This document shows positions 57,501-64,000 of a stretch of DNA of 64,000 nucleotides, in pieces. Origin of the DNA: Chamaecrista fasciculata (Eukaryota; Streptophyta; Magnoliopsida; Fabales; Fabaceae). Made by a program: the position numbers and the translations under genes. The DNA is taken from NCBI GenBank assembly GCA_003254925.1, contig QANZ01048453.1, positions 34,003 to 98,002 on the forward strand. Reading direction: 5' to 3'. A model generated the notes under the pieces. The model worked only from the letters and a program-made list of their open reading frames with translations, was not told the origin of the DNA and ran no database searches. Within the stretch, counting starts at the first letter, position 1. Each line of letters begins with the position of its first letter.

Positions 57501-58583
57501 CCTAGTGTTTCTGTCACCATTAACCAGCCACATTTGTCTTGCACGTTGGGCCCAGAAAAGCTGTTCACAATTGAGAAGGAATTCTAATTTTTTCCGAATA
57601 GTGGTTTCCTCAGTGAGAGCATTAGTGGACCAGTCGTGATTGGTCTTCAATTGCAAGTCTGCCAGTTGTTTTTCAGCTTGGATAATCTGAGTCTTTATAT
57701 TCCCAATTTCACTTTTGTTCCACCTGGAGAGGGCAGTCCCTGTTCTCTTGAGCAAAGAATGAATTTTGAAACTTGTTGACCCGGTGGGCCGAGGATGGAT
57801 ATTCCAGGCATCCTCAACAATTTTGTGACAGTCATCATGAAGGAGCCACATAGCTTCGAACTTGAAGTTGGGATAAGATAACCGCTCCGGTGGGGAGGTA
57901 TGCAGAATCAGAGGTGCATGGTCCGAAGCCGCAATAGGGAGGGTCTCTAAACAGGAGTGCTGAAAGATGTGAAGCCATTGTTCATTGCACCAAGCTCTGT
58001 CAAGCCTTTCCTTAAGAAACTCAGATTCTCGTCTATTATTGCACCAAGTATAGAGGTTGCCTTTGTGGTTAATTTCCAAGAGTTGTTTTTCATTAAAGAC
58101 ATCCAAGGCTCTTGATGCGCCAATAATTTTGGAATTGTTCTTTGATTTCTCATGTGCCCTTAGAACTTGATTGAAATCTCCTATAATAACCCAAGGGTGG
58201 GATGTGTCATCAATGCTTTGAAGAAAGTCCCAAAGCTTAAAACGCTTGTGTGTTTTTGGGGGGCCATAAACATGGGTAAGAAGGAAAGAACCAAGATTGG
58301 GACAATCAACATAACAATGAATCCAGTACTTTGAAGAGCTAATAATATTAACTTGGTAGGACGCATCCCAAAACAAAGCAAGGCCCCCACTTTTACCTCT
58401 TGCTTCAATACAAAAATAATTATCAAAAGACAGAAAACTAGCTAGTTTCTTAATCTTATCATTATTACACTTAGTTTCTTGGATGCAGACAAAAGAAGGA
58501 TTGAAGGTGTGGCAAATTGCTTTCAGTCTCTGTTTTGCCGAGGTCTTGCCACTGCCACGGCAATTCCAACTAAGGATATTCAT
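54555..58583 (-). CDS. LINE ORF2: endonuclease-reverse transcriptase
   Basis: 1342 residues. Residues 1-230 form an APE-type endonuclease: MNILSWNCRG, E36 in CIQETK, D136 and N138 in IGDFNQ, and the terminal D221-H222 in AASDHAPL. The reverse transcriptase spans about 455-730: KAPGPDG, D588 in KIDLQKAYD, GLRQGDPLSPYLF, and the catalytic YADD at 693-696. A zinc-binding zf-RVT domain follows (about 1036-1105; C1078, C1082, H1090, C1095). The tail (about 1225-1300) recalls the RNase H domain of related plant LINEs, starting MFHFDGNFP, but the usual AE-AL and ESDS acidic motifs are absent, so that activity is doubtful. The enzyme nicks target DNA and copies its RNA there (target-primed reverse transcription). 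All endonuclease and RT catalytic residues are present. Confidence 0.95.
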   Translation of the reverse strand: MNILSWNCRGSGKTSAKQRLKAICHTFNPSFVCIQETKCNNDKIKKLASFLSFDNYFCIEARGKSGGLALFWDASYQVNIISSSKYWIHCYVDCPNLGSFLLTHVYGPPKTHKRFKLWDFLQSIDDTSHPWVIIGDFNQVLRAHEKSKNNSKIIGASRALDVFNEKQLLEINHKGNLYTWCNNRRESEFLKERLDRAWCNEQWLHIFQHSCLETLPIAASDHAPLILHTSPPERLSYPNFKFEAMWLLHDDCHKIVEDAWNIHPRPTGSTSFKIHSLLKRTGTALSRWNKSEIGNIKTQIIQAEKQLADLQLKTNHDWSTNALTEETTIRKKLEFLLNCEQLFWAQRARQMWLVNGDRNTRYFHTVVKSRRGRNRILSIQNQSGDWIKGTRNILDSAKDYFSNLFDHPPAVDLEVMKNCIEEAGITHLSDNQLSILNKPFTRMEIENAVFDMDGHKAPGPDGMPAIFYQHFWPIVGNDIIQMVASFLNSGHMLRAMNQTTIVLIPKGDSQTSFKDFRPISLCDVTYKIISKVLTNRLQDIMQDLITPFQSAFAKGRSITDNVLLAHEVLRYIRRHKKGKFYCASIKIDLQKAYDKISWDFLNAVLTTIGFPDHWTNLIMQCVSTVSFNVQINGATSPCFNPKAGLRQGDPLSPYLFILCMNVLSGLLFKAQNEGSLKGIKVARQAPPINHLIYADDILLFTKADLETIKCFRDTFDRFGRLSGLYINPQKSEITFSPNTPNRFKKMMTKATNFKGVESFQKYLGSFVDEAPRSRKIFEVLYEQLQHKLEGWKTKFLSQAARIVLIKSVLSSMPLYHLSYFKMTEKEAHKCDTLLNNFFWGNHNGGKAPHMKDWHSICRPIHLGGLGIKRMSEFNNAMLGRQAWRIISNRDCLLSRVYHAKYLKTRNGVYTFSSAQASPLARPICKKINEIIQDCSWRIGNGQSININDPLWITPDHDPGTISKVSQLIGPHGDWDSARVCSIYNEDKANHILSMPTSHTGIGDRIVWTKNTRGVYTVKDAYDNSINAHQGNHSTLPWKEFWKIQGLPKIKLFGWKCINNALPLGVNLLKKHFNIDATCAFGCNSNEDDDHLFLNCPLSRAAWFGSPLAIKTDAFSHMGFSQWIVALLSRVCHNSLSNDLFMDILTFAWCIYNHRNKVRFQGINPNHGDIIKSWKDLKAYTSQKNFIFSTRKNTDNPPRRIYNHILHSPNFNYFCAWLRSKHKCKNIVGMFHFDGNFPILDCYFCEASSKPILTTTLVGIRKALEALNSKEAKDINILIPKPVVHKDKFSCTNYEQELLIMDISNLTNRNRGRWQLMECPQKIDLRELFPGIADFLPGFFCFL

Positions 58584-60985
58584 GGCGCCCTTGGGGGTTG
58601 TTCATGTACAACCTCCCCAAAACAAACATGGAAATTCTCTAGCTTTTGGATTATATGTTCCAATTCTGCTTCAATGTCAATTTCCAGACTTAGATCATGC
58701 AAACTGTCTTCAGACTTGGCTCTTTTTGGGCTTTGAACTTCGTCAGTGTCATCATTGTCTTCAAGAAGTAAAAACTTTCTCTTTTTGGCAGGTAGAGATA
58801 GAGAATTGCACCAAGGAAGAAACTCGATCATCTTCATCTTTTTCTTGCATGGTTCTATGCTTTCTACTTCATCTGAGTGATCAAGCCATCTTTTCCTGCT
58901 GGACTCAGTGATGGCCAAAGGTAAAAAAGCTGGATTCCACCAGCTGTCTAAAGCATTCCTCTGAAACTCCTGCATGCAATCCCTTCCTGCTTCACTATTG
59001 GTGAGGTTGACAGCTATTCTGGTCCATAGATCTTGTAACAGGTGAAGGAGAGTGAACTTGAAAACCTTATTGGTGGCGTTTGGCTCTGTTGGATTATGTT
59101 CCCCAGGTTGCGGGAAAATGTGCTCTTTGAAAATGACAATTGCACGTTCAGGGTTTTCCTTGTATTCTGGACCGGGAGTATAAGTTGGCATTTCTTCAAT
59201 GGTGCCAACCACCATACTGTCATCATCAGGGCCAATCCCGCCACTTCCAGACGAGCTAGCACCACCAGGAATGGTATTATTGGTTTCGGGCAAAGTTCTA
59301 CACCAGGCATTCTCCGTTATGGTACATGAGTGGTTCCAGAAGGATTGATACTCACTGTCACTGAGAAGATTATGGCAGTCAAAAGGAGGATAGTTTACAT
59401 GATCCCAGGTGATATTGCCGTTGGCTAGCATCAATTCATCTTCCCCTAAGTCCACCCATCGCAGGCCGCCGGGGACTTGGTCTCCCTCAGAAGCAGTGTT
59501 TGGGTGGTGAACACCAAGGCGGAAAGATTGTAAAGGAAGAGGGAATATAGCCACGGGAGGACGTCGGTAAAATTTGATAGCCATTTCTCTAAGTTCAGGA
59601 TCATTTTCCATTCTTTCCATCTCTTCTTCACTAACGATGATTCGGTTGTCAAAGGTATCAGTGAGGGGCTCTTCGATCATTGGTTCAGCAGTCTGTTCTA
59701 ACAGAGCTGCCTCTATGAAGGTTTCATCTGCATCATCTTCTGACGTGTCATCTTCTAAATCATCACTGGCAGGATTAAACAGAGGTCCAAACTCCACGTT
59801 TGGATTTTCTGGGATCTGATGAAAGGCAACAGGTTGCACATTGTCAGGGTTAAGATGAATGTTCGGTGTTCCTGGTGCATCATCAATGTCGGCTTCCATC
59901 TCTACAGGGTCCTCTTCAGGCACAACGAAGGGGAATAGAGGATCCACTGGTCCCCCTTCCACATTGACCCCCTGTTGATGATGTAAGTGATCATCATATA
60001 GCCCTTCTTCATTGAAAAAGTGGTGTGGGTTGAAGTCAAAAAGAATTGGTGGGTGATGTAAGGTGCGATAATTATTGTTGACCACATGAACTCTGGTTGT
60101 TCTTCTGTGTGCATGGTTCAGGAAACGCCGGGCCTCGTTAACAAAATGGAACCTAGACATTACATAACCAATTTCTAGACCAGTGGTAGCATTTATCAGG
60201 TTCATCTGGGTATACAGGTTGGCCTCGACCCTCTGCTCATGCCATCGACATGCTGGATGAGTATGCCCGATTCTGCCGCAACGAGTGCACATACGGAATA
60301 CACGTTCATATCGGCATTGCACCCAGATGGTGTGGTTATGTTCAGTGCGGAGTATGAATCCCATGAGCAAGGGAGAAGTAACCGAGATACGAACTTTGAT
60401 TCGCATGAAACGTAGGTTTCTTGGGAAGCTGGGAGTCCAGTCAATGTCTAAGACAACCCCCAAGATAGAACCAATAGCAGACGCCACTGTGGGGTTTTGA
60501 AGCTCTAGAGGTAGTCCCCACAGTTGAATCCATATTGGTATCTCAGAAATGGCATAGTCTGTGAGGACTAGGTTGGGTTCCCACGGTGCAAGGTACAGAA
60601 GACCACCATGAACAGACCACGGACCCTGAGTTTGCATGAAGATTCTGTCTTCGTCGTTAGAGAAGTGAAACACATAGTGACCTCTGTTGACTCCCAAAAC
60701 TCTAACTCGGTCACGCAGGTCCCAGAAGTTATCGACGATCGATTGCATACGTCGGACCGTGAATTCGCGAGCATCAAAGAGTGTACCGATAAGGCATCGG
60801 TTCCAGAAAATACGATAGTTGACAAGTGCTTGAGTGTCAACTTGCAGAATCGGGCCACGGGCAATTCGGTTTGGGGGTGGTGAACGTGGGGGGTTCGTAT
60901 CCTCAGTATCTTGGATCACATCAATATCTATTTCAGGTTCTGAGTCACTAGACTCGACCCAGTTTATCTCACGAGGATTATCCAT
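58580..60985 (-). CDS. LINE ORF1: DUF4283 and zinc-knuckle RNA-binding protein
   Basis: 801 residues. About 55-185 is a DUF4283 domain (CLIGTLFDAREFTVRRMQSI, WDLRDRVRVLGVNRGHYVFHF, PIWIQLWGLPLELQN). It is followed by a CCHC zinc knuckle at 233-246 (CTRCGRIGHTHPAC, spacing CX2CX4HX4C). The long C-terminal half is acidic (DLEDDTSEDDADE) and less structured, with basic patches (KKKMKMIE, PAKKRK) that may be nuclear targeting signals. The role is to bind LINE RNA into a particle with ORF2. The stop codon TGA overlaps the ORF2 start as ATGA (58583-58580), suggesting ORF2 is made by termination-reinitiation. Confidence 0.92.
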   Translation of the reverse strand: MDNPREINWVESSDSEPEIDIDVIQDTEDTNPPRSPPPNRIARGPILQVDTQALVNYRIFWNRCLIGTLFDAREFTVRRMQSIVDNFWDLRDRVRVLGVNRGHYVFHFSNDEDRIFMQTQGPWSVHGGLLYLAPWEPNLVLTDYAISEIPIWIQLWGLPLELQNPTVASAIGSILGVVLDIDWTPSFPRNLRFMRIKVRISVTSPLLMGFILRTEHNHTIWVQCRYERVFRMCTRCGRIGHTHPACRWHEQRVEANLYTQMNLINATTGLEIGYVMSRFHFVNEARRFLNHAHRRTTRVHVVNNNYRTLHHPPILFDFNPHHFFNEEGLYDDHLHHQQGVNVEGGPVDPLFPFVVPEEDPVEMEADIDDAPGTPNIHLNPDNVQPVAFHQIPENPNVEFGPLFNPASDDLEDDTSEDDADETFIEAALLEQTAEPMIEEPLTDTFDNRIIVSEEEMERMENDPELREMAIKFYRRPPVAIFPLPLQSFRLGVHHPNTASEGDQVPGGLRWVDLGEDELMLANGNITWDHVNYPPFDCHNLLSDSEYQSFWNHSCTITENAWCRTLPETNNTIPGGASSSGSGGIGPDDDSMVVGTIEEMPTYTPGPEYKENPERAIVIFKEHIFPQPGEHNPTEPNATNKVFKFTLLHLLQDLWTRIAVNLTNSEAGRDCMQEFQRNALDSWWNPAFLPLAITESSRKRWLDHSDEVESIEPCKKKMKMIEFLPWCNSLSLPAKKRKFLLLEDNDDTDEVQSPKRAKSEDSLHDLSLEIDIEAELEHIIQKLENFHVCFGEVVHEQPPRAP

Positions 60986-61053
60986 GGCTATCTTGAATGG
61001 GTTAATCTGATTTATCCTAATTTAACCTGACATGATCTGATCAACTTTAATTA

Positions 61054-63102
61054 TTATTTTTTATTAAATTCTTAAAAAACTACAAACTTGTATATGATAG
61101 AATGAGATAGAAAAAGAAGAAAACAAAATATATGTTCTATGTTGATTCAACTTCTCATATATTCATCTGTCCAACACGTCCAAATTCGATCACTACTCAT
61201 CCCTACAAGGACTTATTATGACAATTTTATTATCTATAATTTTTGCACAATAAAAAATACACTCTTTTAAATATAAAATTATAGCTTACGTCCAATAATT
61301 TTTTTCCTAATAAACCCTTTTTAATATAATTTATATAACCATCCAAATCTCATTACATCCTTTAACTAATAGGCTAATAATGTATTTTTCATTATTATGA
61401 AACTCGTATCTCACATATATTTATGTTAGTTTTCATTTAAGATTTAAGAAATCTTATTCAACTACTTAATTTTTTTTAAAACAAAAAACAAAAAAAATTT
61501 ATTTAAAAGACTCATTCAATAAATTCTTCTTTACTAAGAATTTTACGTGATATAAAAATTTGGAGGGCTTATCTCTAATATAGTGACGTTTCATGAGAAT
61601 AGTGATGTGTACATGCATTTTCTTTTTTTTGGTTTTTGAGAAAGAGACAAGTAGAAATAAATAAAAAGCAGCAGCATTGCAAGCTGTGTTGCCTTCAGGT
61701 TTCAATTCAACCACTTGTGCATGGCTGGTGGTTAGAGGTTGGATGTAGATTCTTTTTAGCCAGTTCTGTAAAAAAGTGGATACCTTAAATTATGATTTAA
61801 TTTTTTTAATTGAGATTTGTGTAATTTTTTTTTAAATTTATAAAACATAGATTTCAATATTTAAAAAATTAAATCTAATGGTTAAAAGTAAAATAGCTTA
61901 AACATATGAAGTATGAATACTGACACTGACATGGGACACGATACGGACACGAACACACTGACACGCTAGATTCTTAAAATTATATGACACGATACGACAT
62001 ATATTTATATACATAAATAATTAAAAATTTATAAATTTTGATGAAAATTTTAAAAATTACAATATCTATCCGTAATATATGTCATATGTGATATTATTTG
62101 CTATTGTTTTCATGATAAAGTCACAAAAAATTAATTTTATATTCTGAAACTTATGAATATGTGTTGTGTGGGTGCTGGACATGACACATGTCTAACACGG
62201 CAACACGCTATCAAAATGAAGTGTTCATGGTTCATGGGCTTAAACTATTTAACTGTTCAAAGTGTCCTCCTTCTTTATATTGTTTGCTTTGAAATATTTG
62301 TTAAGTTAGAAAGTTTTAACATTTGTGAAGGGAGTTGGGTTGGATCCAAGGTGAACTAGGTTACATTAATTTTTTAAGATGAGTTAGTTTGGGTTGAGGT
62401 TTTTTTTTTTTTTTTTTNGTCAAAAATATATTTCACTCAACAATTTCTTTTTCTTTCAATGTTTTTGAATTTAAATTTTAATGAAAAAATTTTTATATTA
62501 TTTGTAATTGTTATGTGAATAAAAAAGTTAATAATATGATTAAAATTTATGGAAGTCATATACTCATATTTAAAGTAGTTGAAAATTGAAATTAGTGTAT
62601 AATATAACAAGTTAGATGTTAACATTTTTAATTAAGTACTATATTATGAGTTGAATTAGAGTAAACTATTAAATAGGTCCCTGGATTTATGAGGCGCTAA
62701 CAGTTTGGTCCCTGGATTAATGAAATAGCCGAATACGTCCCTGAATTTATCGAACGTTAGTCAAATTGGTCATTCGAACTTGAAACGAGAGAGATACAAT
62801 GATATTCATTAGTTTGAAACCAAAGTAAAAAACTATAAAAATATATAAGATTAATTTGAATACTTTGATAGAAAAAAAAAATCAAAATAAACTTTTGAGT
62901 GAAAAATATGAGCTTTTTAATCCTTCAACTTTTTCTTTTTATTTCTATAAAAAAAAAACTTTTTCTTTCTATTATCATGTCATAAAATTCAATCTTTCAT
63001 TCTTTCTAGACCCAATGTCCTGGTATTAGACACAACAACCAAGCCCAGTAGCAAAAGTCCAATACAAAGCAGGCCACCTGTTGACAAAAAAAATAAAATA
63101 AT
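61054..63102. other. AT-rich intergenic region
   Basis: No gene recognised. 61920-62230 holds a repeat with GACACGATACGGACACG and ACGGCAACACGC words, related to the GTGTCTGTGTC repeats at 36.3-36.9 kb. 62659-62780 is a single GAGTAAAC-type arm (AGGTCCCTGGATTTATGAGG). One undetermined base is at 62418, at the end of a long T run. Confidence 0.45.
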
Positions 63103-63120
63103 ATGCCGCCTTAGCTATTT

Positions 63121-63132
63121 TTTTTTGGCCTG
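63121..63132 (-). mobile_element. 12-bp LINE-tail micro-insertion
   Basis: Six T plus GGCCTG between exact 18-bp copies of ATGCCGCCTTAGCTATTT (63103-63120 and 63133-63150). The long, GC-containing duplication makes this the clearest of the set. Confidence 0.8.
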
Positions 63133-63623
63133 ATGCCGCCTTAGCTATTTGCACATAGCAAATAATTAGTAAAAGGAAAGTTCTTTTTATTTGAAAAATA
63201 TCCTTATATTGGTATTTAATTTTTAATTTTCTTCCTACAAACTACAATTCATAAATTTTGTAACTAAATCATTCTTAGTACTAAGTGAAGAGTAAATTTA
63301 ATTTTTAATTTCTAATTTTTTTTCCAAAGATATTATTTTGGTCTCTTTATATTAAAAATATATTTTGTATAATTTGATTTCTTATAAATATTTACTATTT
63401 AAATCATGAAATATTATTTATGGAAATAATATATTTTTTATATTTAAAGGCTAAATCATAATTTAGAACGAATTATGATACAAATTTCATATGTCACTTT
63501 TAAAAAAAAAAATAAATATATAACAACGATGTAATGAATTTGTATATAGATTAATTTTCTTTTCTTATTCAAATTAATATATTTTGATAGAGATTTCTTT
63601 CATTTTTCTCTCTGAACTTTTAG

Positions 63624-63893
63624 ATATGTTTGGATTGTAAATTAAAGAAGAGAAGGTCACCAGAAGGACTCAATCTCTTCTCCTTATTTAAAAAGTTGAG
63701 AAATGGAGGAGAAAAGATTTAAGATTATTTTTTAATCCATCATTCTCTCCTTTTATAAATTTCAAATACTCTAAATTGCAATATTTTGAAGAAGATGGAA
63801 CAAAGGGAAGAGGTATGGGGGCTTGACCTCCCTTTTCCCTCCTTTCTTTTCCCATCCAATCTCTTTCCTTACTAATTATCAAACATGCTCTTT
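63624..63893. mobile_element. MITE-like repeat, followed by a second copy
   Basis: Left end ATATGTTTGGATTGTAAATT, right end CTAATTATCAAACATGCTC, with TTTAG flanking both sides. A second copy starts at about 63897 (TATGTTTAGATTACGAATT) and runs off the window. The interior is rich in GAGAAGA and TCTCC words. Family unknown, PIF/Harbinger-like by its ends. Confidence 0.45.
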
Positions 63894-64000
63894 AGGTATG
63901 TTTAGATTACGAATTAAGAAAGAGAAGAGAAAGAAGGGGGTAGAGGATTGGGATCTCCTTTCCTTGTGTGGAAAGTTGGAATTTGAAGGAGAGAAGATAT

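Larger units (their letters stand above)
54521..61043 (-). mobile_element. Full-length L1-type LINE with both ORFs open
   Basis: A 6.5-kb minus-strand element: a short 5' leader upstream of 60985, ORF1 (60985-58580), ORF2 (58583-54555), a short 3' end and a poly-A run (poly-T at 54522-54531 on the plus strand). Candidate target repeats are ACGTTAATTA (54511-54520) and ACTTTAATTA (61044-61053), 9 of 10 equal but AT-rich, so the 5' limit is provisional. Both frames lack stops over 2,143 codons, which indicates a recent insertion. It lies 35 bp from a Harbinger-like element. Confidence 0.88.

Noticed and set aside
1-64000. CRISPR arrays, operons or bacterial features
   Set aside because: The window is plant nuclear DNA with spliced genes; the regular repeats are MITE arms and microsatellites.

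Overview
The window is nuclear DNA of a flowering plant, almost certainly a eudicot. It is AT-rich, has GT-AG introns, plant-specific genes (a FIONA1-type METTL16 and a chloroplast DnaJ11-type J protein) and the mix of small transposons usual in dicot intergenic DNA. I cannot name the species.

Four host genes are supported. (1) 16450-17403, +: an intronless PLC-like phosphodiesterase with a PI-PLC X domain. (2) 21553-25972, -: an eight-exon METTL16/FIONA1 RNA m6A methyltransferase of 503 residues. (3) 31813-35091, -: a three-exon, 826-residue long coiled-coil protein. (4) 45283-45804, +: a small plastid-type DnaJ protein. The 5' regions of genes 2 and 3 (about 26.2-27.3 kb and 36.1-37.3 kb) are diverged copies of one another, so two unrelated neighbours appear to use duplicated promoter and first-exon DNA. 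The last METTL16 intron ends in an exact 50-bp tandem duplication of its 3' splice site, which predicts two alternative C-termini.

Most of the rest is transposon-derived. About a dozen foldback MITEs have long arms built from repeated words such as TTTGGTCCC or TTTGGTACCCTGTGG; several have 9-bp target duplications, as in Mutator-like elements. There are also nested PIF/Harbinger-like and hAT-like elements, two tRNA-derived SINEs, several 5'-truncated LINE tails, three clean solo LTRs (13.3, 37.8 and 53.2 kb) and weaker LTR remnants. A full-length L1-type LINE with both frames open fills about 54.5-61.0 kb on the minus strand. At least seven insertions of only 12-19 bp (a poly-A/T run plus a few bases) carry target duplications and look like extremely truncated LINE insertions.

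Layout: 0-15.9 kb, repeats and LINE remnants; 16-27.3 kb, PLC gene and METTL16; 27.4-31 kb, a cluster of MITEs; 31-37.3 kb, coiled-coil gene; 37.8-43.7 kb, solo LTR and large foldback elements; 45.2-45.8 kb, J-protein gene; 46-54.5 kb, intergenic DNA with MITEs; 54.5-61 kb, intact LINE; 61-64 kb, AT-rich intergenic DNA. The genes do not form a pathway; they are neighbours in a repeat-rich euchromatic segment.
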